A DNA stretch of 64,000 nt. Source: Nonomuraea candida (GTDB taxonomy: Bacteria > Actinomycetota > Actinomycetes > Streptosporangiales > Streptosporangiaceae). Under the pieces are notes generated by a model, which was given only the letters and a program-made list of their open reading frames with translations, did no database searches and was not told the DNA's origin. Position 1 is the first letter of the stretch, and each line of letters opens with the position of its first letter. The position numbers and the translations under genes were made by a program. Of this stretch, positions 15,302 through 26,084 are shown in pieces. Where the stretch lies: positions 140,475-204,474 of the forward strand of contig NZ_JOAG01000008.1 in NCBI RefSeq assembly GCF_000725485.1, in the 5' to 3' direction.

Positions 15302-16535
15302 CGGCGCGCAGTTCGAAGCCGCCCCCGTCGGCGTTGCCCGCGCGGAAGTCGCCGCCGACGCCGCGCACCCGCTCGGCCAGCGACGACAACCCGAACCCCG
15401 CCGGGTCCGCCGCTCCCCTGCCGTCGTCGCCGACCGTCAGCACCACCCGCTCCGCCCCGTACGCCAGCCGCGCCCGCACCCGCCGGGCCCCGGCGTGCCG
15501 CAGCACGTTCGTCAGCCCCTCCTGCAGCACCCGGTAGAGGACCAGCTCCGCGTCCGGGTCGACGCGCCGCTCCGGCCCCTCCACCTCGAACGCGACCTCG
15601 ACCCCCGTGCCGTCGAAGGAGCGGGCCAGCCGCTCCAGCGCGGCGCTGCCGGCCTGGCCGTCCAGCGCGAGCGGGCGCAGGGCGCGCACCCACCGCCGCG
15701 ACTCGGCCAGCGCCTGCACGGTCAGCTCCTTGGCCTGGCCCACCTCCTCCCACACCGCCTCCGGCCGCCGCTGCCTGAACCGCTCGGCGTTCTCCAGGCT
15801 CATCTTGATCAGCGTGAGGTGGTGGCCGATCGAGTCGTGCATGTCCCTGGCCATCCGGGCGCGCTCCTCGGCCACCGCCAGCTCCCTGATCCGCTCGATC
15901 AGCCGCTGGGCCGCCTCCCGCTGCCTGCCCGCCTCCAGCAGCGCCGCCGCCATGGCCAGGGAGAAGACCGCGAACAGCACCAGCAGCACGACCTGGTCCA
16001 CCATCACGGCCCAGTCGCCGCCGGACAGCAGCGCGACGACCGCGCCCATGACGACGACGTACGCGGCCACGATGGCGACGGCCACCCGCATGCCGTACAG
16101 GAAGGCCACGTGCACCATGGCGACCAGCAGCATGGCCGAGTGCAGCCCGCTGACGAACTGCCCGACGAACGGCAGGGTCAGCAGCAGCCCCGGGGCGGCC
16201 AGCTTGCGCAGGGCGCCGGCGTCCCGGCCCGCCGGGATGACCAGCCAGAGCCCGGCCACCAGGGCCATCACGCCGGCGAACAGCCCCAGGTCGGCCGGGC
16301 CGCGCGCGGTGGCCAGGCCGCCGGCCAGCGTGACGGCGTACACGGCCCAGAACGCCACGGTCAGCACCCGGCCCCGGCCCGCGGCGAGCACCCCCGCCTG
16401 ACGGCCCGTGTCCGGCCCCACCGCGAGCACCCCCGCCTGACGCGCCCCGCCCGCCCCGGGTGCGCCGTCCGGGCGTGCCCGAAGTGTCCCGCCCGCGGCG
16501 AACAGCCTGCCGTGCCACGTGTCCCGAAATTTCAC
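15279..16535 (-). CDS. NarL-family sensor histidine kinase (HisKA_3)
   Basis: A membrane sensor kinase of about 418 aa. It has several hydrophobic helices in the first half, the dimerisation/phospho-acceptor motif RARMARDMHDSIGHHLT, and a C-terminal HATPase with GDDGRG and GFGLSSLAERV. It phosphorylates the regulator at 14566 and overlaps it by four bases. The start is uncertain. I prefer GTG at 16535, preceded by AAGGTG at a good distance; an ATG at 16601 would add 22 residues but has no ribosome site. The N-terminal cytoplasmic stretch contains a 39-bp duplication (16384-16403 and 16423-16442) coding for two RQAGVLA copies. No sensory domain outside the membrane is apparent. Confidence 0.9.
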   Translation of the reverse strand: MKFRDTWHGRLFAAGGTLRARPDGAPGAGGARQAGVLAVGPDTGRQAGVLAAGRGRVLTVAFWAVYAVTLAGGLATARGPADLGLFAGVMALVAGLWLVIPAGRDAGALRKLAAPGLLLTLPFVGQFVSGLHSAMLLVAMVHVAFLYGMRVAVAIVAAYVVVMGAVVALLSGGDWAVMVDQVVLLVLFAVFSLAMAAALLEAGRQREAAQRLIERIRELAVAEERARMARDMHDSIGHHLTLIKMSLENAERFRQRRPEAVWEEVGQAKELTVQALAESRRWVRALRPLALDGQAGSAALERLARSFDGTGVEVAFEVEGPERRVDPDAELVLYRVLQEGLTNVLRHAGARRVRARLAYGAERVVLTVGDDGRGAADPAGFGLSSLAERVRGVGGDFRAGNADGGGFELRAEVPAARP

Positions 16536-16661
16536 ATCTTCGCACCTTACGCGGCCACTCTCCGCCCGGCATCCCACCACGGGCACCATGACTCCGGTCA
16601 TGGCCGGCTCTGTCCCCGGCTCGATGCGTCCCCGGCGGCGCCGGGCCTAGCGTCGTCCGGC

Positions 16662-17473
16662 ATGCGAATACTCGGTGCCGTCCTGGTCACGATCGCGATG
16701 CTCATCGCCGCCCTGTTCGGGACCCAGGCGATCTCACGTGCCCTGCCCGAGGGCCTGGCGGGCTGGGTGTCCCCGCCGCTGACCGCCCTGGTGGTCCTCG
16801 GGCTGCTCCATGCCTATCGTCGCCTGACCGGCCGCCCGTGGTCGGGCCTCGCCCTCACCCGTACGTGGTGGGCGCTGCCGCAGGCGCTGGCCGGCCTGGC
16901 GGCGGGCCTGGCCGCGCTGGTCGCCGGCAGCGCCCTCTCCGTCTGGCTGGGCGCGGCGGAATGGGGCCCGCCGGACCTTCCCACGCCGCCCGCGATGGTG
17001 CTGCTCGCCATCGTCCTCATCGTGCTGCGGGCCTCCCTGCCGGAGGAGCTGCTCTTCCGCGGCCACCTGCACGACGTGCTCTCCGCCCGCCTGGGCCGGC
17101 GCGGGGTGCTCGCGGTCACCACGCTGTCGTTCGGCGCGCTGCACGTCATCTCGTCGAGCGAGGCGTCGGGGCTCGGGGAGAAGCTGCTGTTCGTGGCGCA
17201 GGCGACGGCGCTGGGCCTGCTGTGCGGGATCGCCAGGGAGCGCACGGGCGCGGTGTGGATGCCGATCGGCGCCCACACCGCGATGTACGTCAACGCCCTC
17301 GTCCCGGCCCCCGCCACCCACTACGGCGCGCAGCTCGCCCTCCAGGCGGCCACCCTCGCCCTGGCGGCCCTCGCCGTCCACCTCATGCCCGTCCCGGGAG
17401 CCCCGCGCCCGGCCGGGCCCGAAAAACGGCGGCGGGCGGAGGGAAGCCCCCCGCCCGCCGCCGGCGACGCGAT

Positions 17474-17486
<13 letters not shown>
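16662..17486 (+). CDS. CPBP family intramembrane metalloprotease (CAAX-like)
   Basis: A 274-aa membrane protein with about eight helices. The Abi/CPBP motifs are intact: EELLFRG (motif 1, Glu-Glu and Arg), FGALH (motif 2, His) and GAHTAMYVN (motif 3, His and Asn). Such enzymes cleave membrane substrates or protect against bacteriocin-like peptides; the substrate here is unknown. The ATG at 16662 is divergent from the kinase gene, so both may share a promoter region of about 125 bp. The C-terminal tail is cytoplasmic and Arg/Pro-rich. Its stop codon (17484-17486) lies inside the first unit of a 20-bp tandem repeat array that runs to the ilvC stop. Confidence 0.9.
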
Positions 17487-19090
<1,604 letters not shown>

Positions 19091-19098
<8 letters not shown>

Positions 19099-20830
19099 CC
19101 TCGTTCTCCCACCTCGGCGCCATGTCACGGGCGATCTTGATGTCGTCGTTGCTGGTGCCCGCCGCGACCATGGGCCAGACCATGGCGTCCTGGTGGACGA
19201 CGAAGTCGACCACGACAGGCACGTCGTTGATCTCCATGGCCTTCGCGATCACGGCGTCCACGTCCTCGGGACGCTCGCACCGCAGGCCCACACAACCATA
19301 GGCCTCCGCCAGCTTGACGAAGTCGGGGATGCGGCGGGGGGCCTGCAGGTTGGTGTTGGAGTAGCGCTGGTCGTAGAAGAGCGTCTGCCACTGGCGGACC
19401 ATGCCGAGATTACCGTTGTTGATGACGGCGATCTTGATCGGCACGCCCTCCAGCGCACAGGTGGCCAGCTCCTGGTTGGTCATCTGGAAGCAGCCGTCGC
19501 CGTCGATGGCCCACACCGTGGCGTCGGGGCGGCCCATCTTGGCGCCCATCGCGGCCGGGACGGCGAAGCCCATCGTGCCCGCGCCGCCGGAGTTGATGAA
19601 CGTGCCGGGCTTCTCGTAGCCGATGAACTGCGAGGCCCACATCTGGTGCTGGCCCACGCCGGCCACGTAGAACGCCTCGGGGCCCACGATCGCGCTCAGC
19701 CGCTCCATGACGTATTGGGGGGCCAGCGAGCCGTCCGCGAACTCCTCGTAGCCCAGCGGGTAGGTCTCCTTGTAGCCGTTGAGCACCGTCCACCAGTCGG
19801 CGTAGTCGCCCTTCTGCCCCGACGCCTCGATCGCCGCGACGAGGTCGCTGATGACCTCTTTGCAGTCGCCCACGATCGGCACGTCGGCGTGGCGGTTCTT
19901 GGAGATCTCGGCCGGGTCGATGTCGGCGTGCACGACCTTGGCGTAGGGGGCGAACGACGGAAGGTGACCGGTCACCCGGTCGTCGAACCGCACGCCCAGG
20001 CCGATGATCAGGTCGGACTTCTGCAGAGCGCCCACGGCGGAGACGCTGCCGTGCATGCCGGGCATGCCCATGTGCTGGGGGTGGCTGTCGGGGAACGTGC
20101 CGCGGGCCATCAGGGTGGTGATGACCGGGATGTTCGTCAGCTCGGCGAGCCGCAGCAGCTCTTCGGAGGCGCGCGCCTTGTGGACGCCGCCGCCGACGTA
20201 CAGGACCGGGCGCTTGGACTCGGCGATGAGCTTGGCGGCCTCGCGGATCTGCTTGGAGTGCGGCCTGGTGACCGGGCGGTAGCCCGGGAGCTGCATGGTG
20301 GGCGGCCAGCTGAAGGTGGTCTCGGCCTGCAGCGCGTCCTTGGAGATGTCCACCAGGACCGGCCCGGGACGGCCGGTGGAGGCGATGTGGAAGGCCTCCA
20401 TGATCGTACGGGCGATGTCGCCGGCGTCGGTGACCAGGAAGTTGTGCTTCGTGATCGGCATGGTGATGCCGGAGATGTCGGCTTCCTGGAAGGCGTCGGT
20501 GCCGATCATCGGCGAGGCCACCTGCCCGGTGATCGCCACGATCGGCACCGAGTCCATGAAGGCGTCGGCAATCGGAGTCACCAGGTTCGTGGCGCCCGGC
20601 CCGCTGGTCGCCATGCAGACACCGACCTTGCCCGTCGCCTGCGCGTAGCCCTCGGCCGCGTGACCGGCGCCCTGCTCGTGGCGTACGAGCACGTGCCGGA
20701 CCTTGGTCGAGTCGTAGAGAGGATCGTAGGCCGGCAGAATGGCACCGCCCGGGATCCCGAACACTGTGTCGACTCCAACGTGCTCCAACGCCCTGACCAG
20801 GGCCTGTGCACCTGTCATCCGTTCGGTCAT
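19091..20830 (-). CDS. ilvB: Acetolactate synthase large subunit
   Basis: A 579-aa thiamine-diphosphate and FAD enzyme, the committed step of branched-chain amino-acid synthesis. The N-terminal PYR domain has [14 protein letters not shown] and the catalytic glutamate in [14 protein letters not shown]. The central FAD-binding domain has the [10 protein letters not shown] stretch. The C-terminal ThDP motif starts [15 protein letters not shown] and ends at [12 protein letters not shown]. It is the first structural gene of ilvBNC. Expression is probably set by the leader peptide and terminator immediately upstream. Length and motifs are standard; no oddities seen. Confidence 0.98.
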
Positions 20831-20867
20831 CGGCTCGTTCCTTGCGTGGCTACTCGCTTAAGGACAT

Positions 20868-20905
20868 AAAAAATGCCCCTTCCCACCGGACGGCGGGTCT
20901 GGGGC
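20868..20905 (-). terminator. Attenuator terminator of ilvBNC
   Basis: On the minus strand GCCCC (20905-20901) pairs with GGGGC (20879-20875). An inner stem CCCGCC/GGTGGG with a 4-nt loop stacks on it after a small internal loop. Six Ts follow directly (20873-20868). A U-tract this clean is rare in such GC-rich DNA. It lies between the leader peptide stop and the ilvB start, 38 bp before the latter. Confidence 0.88.
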
Positions 20906-20928
20906 GGCGCGCAGGTCGTCGTGCTTCG

Positions 20929-20979
20929 CTATCGGCCCGCGCGCCGGCGAAGTACTACGAGAATCTCACTGCGAAGCAT
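20929..20979 (-). CDS. ilvL: ilvBNC leader peptide
   Basis: A 16-residue open frame, MLRSEILVVLRRRAGR, with stop TAG at 20931-20929. Residues 6-10 are Ile-Leu-Val-Val-Leu, exactly the three end products of the pathway. A promoter-like TTGACA (21017-21012) and TATGGT (20992-20987, 19-bp spacer) lies just upstream. Transcription would start within a few bases of the ATG, so the peptide may be read from a nearly leaderless message. Stalling at scarce Ile, Leu or Val codons would let the RNA fold away from the terminator at 20868-20905 and allow ilvB transcription. Attenuation of ilvBNC is established in Corynebacterium glutamicum; here it is inferred from sequence. Confidence 0.85.
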   Translation of the reverse strand: MLRSEILVVLRRRAGR

Positions 20980-20986
20980 GCCTTAC

Positions 20987-21017
20987 ACCATAGCCGCTCC
21001 GAACGCCCCAGTGTCAA
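20987..21017 (-). promoter_or_regulatory. Promoter of the ilv leader and ilvBNC
   Basis: TTGACA at 21017-21012 is a consensus -35 and TATGGT at 20992-20987 a good -10. The 19-bp spacer is a little longer than ideal. The promoter begins 18 bp after the stop of the upstream GGDEF/EAL gene. Confidence 0.75.
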
Positions 21018-21034
21018 CTTGGTGGACACATGTC

Positions 21035-23830
21035 TCAGACAGTGAGACTCGTACGCATCAGCGAGTCGACCCCGCGCGCCGCCATCGGCCGCGCCACGAG
21101 GAAACCCTGCCCCCGCGTGCAGCCCATCTGCTTGAGCAGTTCGAGCTGCTCGGGGCGTTCGATCCCCTCGGCCACCACGATAAGCCCGAGGTCGTGCCCG
21201 AGCCGCACGATCGTGCGCGTGAGCAGGGTCAGCGTGTCGTCCATGCCGAGCCCCGACACGAAGGACGGATCTATCTTGATCATGTCGACGGGGAGCTGGC
21301 GCAGGAACGCCAGCGAGGCGTAGCCGGTGCCGAAGTCGTCGATCGCCAGCCGGACGCCCAGCGCCCGCAGCTCCGACAGCCGCTTGATCGTCTCCTCGGC
21401 GTCCTCGACGAGCATCTCCTCGATCACTTCGAGGGTCAGCGAGGAGGCGGGCAGCCCGCTCTCGGTCAGCGCCTCGGCCACGGTCTCGACGAACCTGGGC
21501 GCCATGATCTGGCGCGCCGACAGGTTGAGCGACAGCCCGATGTCCCACGACGAGGCCCGCCACGCGGCCACCTCGCGGCACGCCTCGCGCAGGATCCACT
21601 CGCTCAGCGGCACGATCAGCCCGGTGTCCTCGGCGGCGTCGAGGAACTGCTCGGGCGGCACGAACACCGACCCGCGCCACCACCGCACCAGCGCCTCCAC
21701 CGCGGTCACCCGCGAGGTGGCCAGGTCGACCACCGGCTGGTACTCGATCGCGAACTGCTGCTCGATCAGCGCCCGCTGCAGGTCGGCGGCCAGCTCCAGG
21801 CGGCGCATGACGTCGGCGTGCATCTGCGCGGCGAACACCTCGACCCGCCGCCCGCCCAGCTCCTTGGAGCGCGCCATCGCCACGTCGGCGTTGCGCATGA
21901 GGTCGCCGGCGGGCAGGTCGTCCTCGGTGAAGGCCACGCCCACGCTGGCGGTCAGCGCCACGTCGCGGTCGGCCACCCGGAACGGCTCCTGCGAGACCGC
22001 GCGCACCAGCCGCTCGGCCAGGTCGACCGCGACCTGCGCCTCGCCGCCGGTCTCCACCAGCACCGCGAACTCGTCGCCGCCCCACCGGGCCAGCGTGTCG
22101 TCGGCGCGCACGGCGCCGCGCAGCCGGCGGGCCGCCTGCCCGAGCAGGTAGTCGCCGCTGGCGTGCCCGACCGAGTCGTTGACCGAGGTGAACCCGTCGA
22201 GGTCGAGGAAGATGACCGCCACGCCGCCCATCCCCGGGCCCGCGGTGCGGCCCGACAGCACCTCGCGGGTGCGCTCCTCGAAGTAGGCGCGGTTGGGCAG
22301 CCCGGTCACGCCGTCGTGGAAGGTCAGGTGGGCCACCTGGTTGCGCAGGGCCTCCTCGTCGCTGATGTCCCTGGTCGTCACGAGCATGAGGTCGGCGCCG
22401 CCGGCCCGGCGGGTGGCGACGGACTCGGTGGGGCGCCAGGTGCCGTCGGCGGCGCGTACGCGGCAGGCGATCAGGCAGGCCCCCGGCGGGTTCTCCTCCT
22501 CCTCGGGCGGCGACCCGTCCAGGGTCAGCGCGCGCATGGCGACCTGGATGCCCGGCACGTCCTCGGGGTGGATGTAGTCGAAGATCGACCCGCCGACCAG
22601 CTCGTCCTGGCGGTAGCCGTAGGTGACCTCGACCCCGGCGCCGATCTCGCGCACGACGCCCTCGTAGTCGCAGGTGAACACGACGTCGCCGGTGCTCTCG
22701 GCCAGCTCGCGCAGCTGCCGCTCGCCCAGCTTGACCAGGCCGCGCAGGCGCACGTTGGCCGCCGAGACCACGAACAGGCGCACCAGCAGGAGCAGCACCG
22801 CGGAGACGGCGACCACCACGACGCCGGTGACGGGCGCGCCGGCCCGGCCGCCCGCCTGGTGGGCGAGCAGCGTGCAGGCCGCCACGGCGACCAGCACCAG
22901 CGGCACGAGCCCGGCCGCCTGCACGACGCCCGGCCCGTGCTCCCGCCGCGCCCGCGGCCCCCAGGCGAGGGCCGCCAGCAGCAGGAAGGCGACGGGCGCG
23001 AGCATGACGGCCCACAACTGCGGCTCGACGTCGAGCAGCCGCGCCACCGCCGTCGCCACGCCCGCGACGGTCATGCCCGCCAGCACGCCCACCCCGGCCA
23101 GGGCGAACAGCCGGGAGGACGAGCCGCCGGCGAGCACCGACGGGACCACCGCGAACGTCAGCAGCAGCGCGATCATCGGCGGCAGCATGACCAGCGTGAA
23201 CGCGGCCGGGTCGGCCGTGTCGGCGTAGACGTGCCGCAGCGCCACCAGCCAGCCGATCAGGAACAGGGAGGCGGTGCACAGGTAGGCGTCGGTCACATGC
23301 CGTAAGACGGCCCTGGCCGGCAGCTTGCGGTCGGCGGCGATCAGCGCGCCGCCCGCCGTGACCACGGTGCCGAGCAGCACGAACATGTCGGCGAAGCTGA
23401 CCATGAAGCTCTCGGCGATCGGTCCGAGCACCACCCCCGCGGCCCAGATGACGGCGCCGCCGCCCATCCAGCGCGCACCCATCGCCATGGGGCGGTGCGC
23501 GGCGGCCTGCTTCACTGAGGCGATCAGCAAGGAGGCGGCGGCGACCAGCGCCGCGATCCCTCCGGCGATCGCGCCCGTGACCATGGCCGGGCTGCCCGCC
23601 AGGACTGCGACGGCGTACGCCACCGCCCCTGTGGCCGCCGCGGCGGCCGGCGGCACCCGTGGATCACGCCAGCGGATCACAGTCGTTGCCCATCCCGTCT
23701 CGAACTCTGCACCAGTGACCGCCGAAGTCCGGTCGATCACTTCGCCAGTGTGTGCTGTCGTGGGTGCGCGGGTGGTGACAACGCCGATGTCGTCACCGAT
23801 CTGATAACCAGACAGACCAATTGCCGCCAA
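21035..23830 (-). CDS. Membrane GGDEF-EAL protein with PAS domain (c-di-GMP turnover)
   Basis: A 931-aa protein. About nine or ten membrane helices fill residues 55-330, a PAS domain follows (TGDVVFTCDYEGVVREIGAGV), then GGDEF with an intact RWGGDEFAV, then EAL with EALVRW, EVIEEML, IDDFGTGYASL, KIDPSFV and AEGIER. All catalytic residues of both domains seem present, so it could make or degrade c-di-GMP. The best start is TTG at 23830 behind AAGGA. The gene sits just upstream of ilvB on the same strand, as in Streptomyces where c-di-GMP enzymes govern development. Its stop is only 18 bp from the ilv promoter, so read-through could feed ilvBNC. Confidence 0.93.
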   Translation of the reverse strand: MAAIGLSGYQIGDDIGVVTTRAPTTAHTGEVIDRTSAVTGAEFETGWATTVIRWRDPRVPPAAAAATGAVAYAVAVLAGSPAMVTGAIAGGIAALVAAASLLIASVKQAAAHRPMAMGARWMGGGAVIWAAGVVLGPIAESFMVSFADMFVLLGTVVTAGGALIAADRKLPARAVLRHVTDAYLCTASLFLIGWLVALRHVYADTADPAAFTLVMLPPMIALLLTFAVVPSVLAGGSSSRLFALAGVGVLAGMTVAGVATAVARLLDVEPQLWAVMLAPVAFLLLAALAWGPRARREHGPGVVQAAGLVPLVLVAVAACTLLAHQAGGRAGAPVTGVVVVAVSAVLLLLVRLFVVSAANVRLRGLVKLGERQLRELAESTGDVVFTCDYEGVVREIGAGVEVTYGYRQDELVGGSIFDYIHPEDVPGIQVAMRALTLDGSPPEEEENPPGACLIACRVRAADGTWRPTESVATRRAGGADLMLVTTRDISDEEALRNQVAHLTFHDGVTGLPNRAYFEERTREVLSGRTAGPGMGGVAVIFLDLDGFTSVNDSVGHASGDYLLGQAARRLRGAVRADDTLARWGGDEFAVLVETGGEAQVAVDLAERLVRAVSQEPFRVADRDVALTASVGVAFTEDDLPAGDLMRNADVAMARSKELGGRRVEVFAAQMHADVMRRLELAADLQRALIEQQFAIEYQPVVDLATSRVTAVEALVRWWRGSVFVPPEQFLDAAEDTGLIVPLSEWILREACREVAAWRASSWDIGLSLNLSARQIMAPRFVETVAEALTESGLPASSLTLEVIEEMLVEDAEETIKRLSELRALGVRLAIDDFGTGYASLAFLRQLPVDMIKIDPSFVSGLGMDDTLTLLTRTIVRLGHDLGLIVVAEGIERPEQLELLKQMGCTRGQGFLVARPMAARGVDSLMRTSLTV

Positions 23831-23916
23831 GAGTTCCTTGACAGTGAGTCAGGGACTCCTTGCAAACGCCACCGTACGCACCGAAGGTCACGGACCAGCC
23901 ACGTTCCGGATTACTC

Positions 23917-24825
23917 TCAGTACGAGTCGGTGATGACGTTGTGCAACTCTTTCCCTGCGAGATAACGCTCGATCTGGGCCCGGATGAGCCGCAGCATGCG
24001 CCGCCCGGAGGCGGGGGTGCTGCCGGCGATGTGCGGGGTGATGAGCACGCCCGGCGCGCTCCACAGGGGGTGGCCCTCGGGCAGCGGCTCGGGCGCGGTC
24101 ACGTCGAGCGCGGCGCGCAGCCGGCCCGTCTTCAGCTCCGCGACCAGCGCGTCGGTGTCGACGATGCCGCCCCTGGCGGCGTTGACCAGCACCGCGCCGT
24201 CCTTCATGCGCGCCAGGAAGGCGGCGTCCACCATCCCGGCGGTGTCGGCGGTGGCGGGCACGAGCAGCACGACGACGTCGGCCTCCGGCAGCAGCGCGGG
24301 CAGCTCGTCCATGGCGTGCACGCCGTCGCGGGCGCTCCTGGCCACGCGCACGACGTCCACCTCGAAGCCGTCGAGCCGCCGTTCGAGCGCGGCCCCGATC
24401 GAGCCGTACCCGACGATGAGCACGGTCGAGTCGGCCAGCACGTCGGTGTGGTGGTAGGTCCACTCGCCCCTGCGCTGCGCGTCCACGAACCCGGGGAACT
24501 CCCTGAGCACCGCGACCATGGCCCCCACCGCCCACTCGGCGGTGCCCGCGTCGTGCACGCCGCGCGCGTTGCACAGCAGCGCGCCCTCCGGCATGTGCGG
24601 CCGGTACGGGTCCACCCCGGCGGTGACCGTCTGCACCAGCCGCAACGAGCGCATCCTGGCCAGCGTCCCCGGCACGTCCGGCACGGTCACCAGCGGCGGG
24701 ATCCACACCTCCACTTCCTCCACCCCGTCCGGCATCCCGCTCGTGCCGTCATAGACAGCACATTCGACGCCGGGAAGGTCGGACAGTACATCAGCCACCG
24801 CATCGGACGGAACCCAGGTCTTCAT
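23917..24825 (-). CDS. D-isomer-specific 2-hydroxyacid dehydrogenase
   Basis: A 302-aa NAD(P)-dependent cytosolic oxidoreductase. The Rossmann motif VGYGSIGAALERRL lies near residue 138. The catalytic Arg is in NAARGG, Glu in DVTAPEPL and His in ITPHIAGSTP. The N-terminal part is short, typical of the phosphoglycerate-dehydrogenase-like or glyoxylate-reductase-like groups, and the substrate cannot be told. It ends 86 bp before the GGDEF/EAL gene on the same strand and is divergent from the lipoprotein gene at 24864, with only about 38 bp between starts, so the two promoters must overlap. Confidence 0.93.
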   Translation of the reverse strand: MKTWVPSDAVADVLSDLPGVECAVYDGTSGMPDGVEEVEVWIPPLVTVPDVPGTLARMRSLRLVQTVTAGVDPYRPHMPEGALLCNARGVHDAGTAEWAVGAMVAVLREFPGFVDAQRRGEWTYHHTDVLADSTVLIVGYGSIGAALERRLDGFEVDVVRVARSARDGVHAMDELPALLPEADVVVLLVPATADTAGMVDAAFLARMKDGAVLVNAARGGIVDTDALVAELKTGRLRAALDVTAPEPLPEGHPLWSAPGVLITPHIAGSTPASGRRMLRLIRAQIERYLAGKELHNVITDSY

Positions 24826-24863
24826 GTCGAGAACCTTACGACTCCGGGGGAAGGATGGAGCAC

Positions 24864-25913
24864 ATGAGGAAGCTCTGGGCGATCATGCTGCTGGCCGTGC
24901 TCACCGCATGTTCGGGGCGCGGCGGAGAGGTCCTTCCCACGGCGGCCGTGTCGGCCGGCGCCGCCCCCGCCGATCCCGAGGACGTGGTGACCGGGCTGTC
25001 CGTGCCGTGGGCGATCGCGTTCCTGCCCGGCGGCGACGCGCTGGTCACCGAGCGTGACACCGCCCGCCTGCTGCGGGTCAGCCCGGCCGGGCAGGTGCGG
25101 ACGCTGGCCACGATCGACGAGGCGCGGCCCGACGGCGAGGGCGGCCTGCTGGGGGTCGCGGTCAAGGACGGGCAGATCTTCCTTTACTACACCGCCGAAT
25201 TGGACAACCGAATCGTCCGCTACCGCCTCGCCGGGGATGCGCTGACCGATCAGCAGCTCCTCGTCCAGAGCATCCCGAAGGGCGGCATCCACAACGGCGG
25301 CCGGCTCGCCTTCGGCCCCGACGGCCACCTGTACGCCACCACCGGCGAGGCCGGCGACCCCGACCTGGCCCAGCAGCGCGACTCGCTCGCCGGCAAGATC
25401 CTGCGCATGACCGTGGACGGCGCGCCCGCGCCCGGCAACCCGTTCGGCACGCTGGTCTACAGCTACGGCCACCGCAACGTCCAGGGCCTGGCCTGGGACG
25501 GCTCGGGCCGCCTGTACGCCTCCGAGTTCGGCGCCGGCGCCTACGACGAGGTCAACCTGATCAAGGCGGGGGCCAACTACGGCTGGCCCGAGGTCGAGGG
25601 CCGCGGTGACGACCCGCGCTACGTCAACCCGATCCTCACCTGGTCCACGGCCGAGGCGTCGCCGTCGGGCATGGCGTACGCGAACGGCTCGTTGTGGGTG
25701 GCCGCGCTGCGCGGGGCGCGGCTGTGGCAGGTCCCGCTCGGCGAGGACGGCTCGGCCGGCGCGCCGGCGGCCCGCTTCACCGACCGGTACGGCCGCCTGC
25801 GCGCGGTCACCGCGGCCGAGGACGGCACGCTGTGGGTGGGCACCAGCAACAAGGACGGCCGCGGCTCCCCCAGGGAGGGCGACGACCGCATCATGGCCGT
25901 CACCCCGTCCTGA
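24864..25913 (+). CDS. Glucose/sorbosone dehydrogenase-like (PQQ-type propeller) lipoprotein
   Basis: An exported protein of about 349 aa. MRKLWAIMLLAVLTACSG is a lipoprotein signal with the lipobox LTAC, so it is probably anchored outside the membrane. The rest is a six-bladed propeller of the GSDH family: GLSVPWAIAFLPGGDALVTE, EGGLLGVAV, IHNGGRLAFGPDGHLY, YSYGHRNVQGLAW and YASEFGA.AYDEVN are all present. Homologues oxidise aldose sugars with PQQ, though many actinomycete members lack a proven cofactor. An ATG nine bases earlier (24855) is possible; I prefer 24864 for the signal peptide. A 14-bp tandem repeat begins 12 bp after the stop. Confidence 0.9.
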   Translation: MRKLWAIMLLAVLTACSGRGGEVLPTAAVSAGAAPADPEDVVTGLSVPWAIAFLPGGDALVTERDTARLLRVSPAGQVRTLATIDEARPDGEGGLLGVAVKDGQIFLYYTAELDNRIVRYRLAGDALTDQQLLVQSIPKGGIHNGGRLAFGPDGHLYATTGEAGDPDLAQQRDSLAGKILRMTVDGAPAPGNPFGTLVYSYGHRNVQGLAWDGSGRLYASEFGAGAYDEVNLIKAGANYGWPEVEGRGDDPRYVNPILTWSTAEASPSGMAYANGSLWVAALRGARLWQVPLGEDGSAGAPAARFTDRYGRLRAVTAAEDGTLWVGTSNKDGRGSPREGDDRIMAVTPS

Positions 25914-25924
25914 CCCGCCCCGGA

Positions 25925-25994
25925 CCTCCCGGCCCGAACCTCCCGGCCCGAACCTCCCGGCCCGAACCTCCCGGCCCGAACCTCCCGGCCCGGA
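25925..25994. repeat. 14-bp minisatellite, five copies
   Basis: CCTCCCGGCCCGAA is repeated exactly at 25925, 25939, 25953 and 25967, with a fifth copy at 25981 differing in one base. It lies in the 171-bp space between convergent stops. The remaining part of that space ends in the palindrome CCCCGGCCGGGG (26073-26084), immediately next to the VanW gene stop. Confidence 0.92.
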
Positions 25995-26084
25995 CCGCCC
26001 GGCGCGGGCGTGGACCCGGGCGGGGCCCGGACGATGGCCGGGCGGGAGCTCCGCGCCGGCCTCGGGCGGTGGCCCCGGCCGGGG

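Noticed and set aside
20831..21030. T-box riboswitch upstream of ilvB
   Set aside because: No T-box core sequence was seen; a leader peptide with ILVVL and a terminator explain the region better.
25925..25994. Repeats that might be a CRISPR array
   Set aside because: Units are 14 bp and directly abutting with no spacers, and no cas gene is near.
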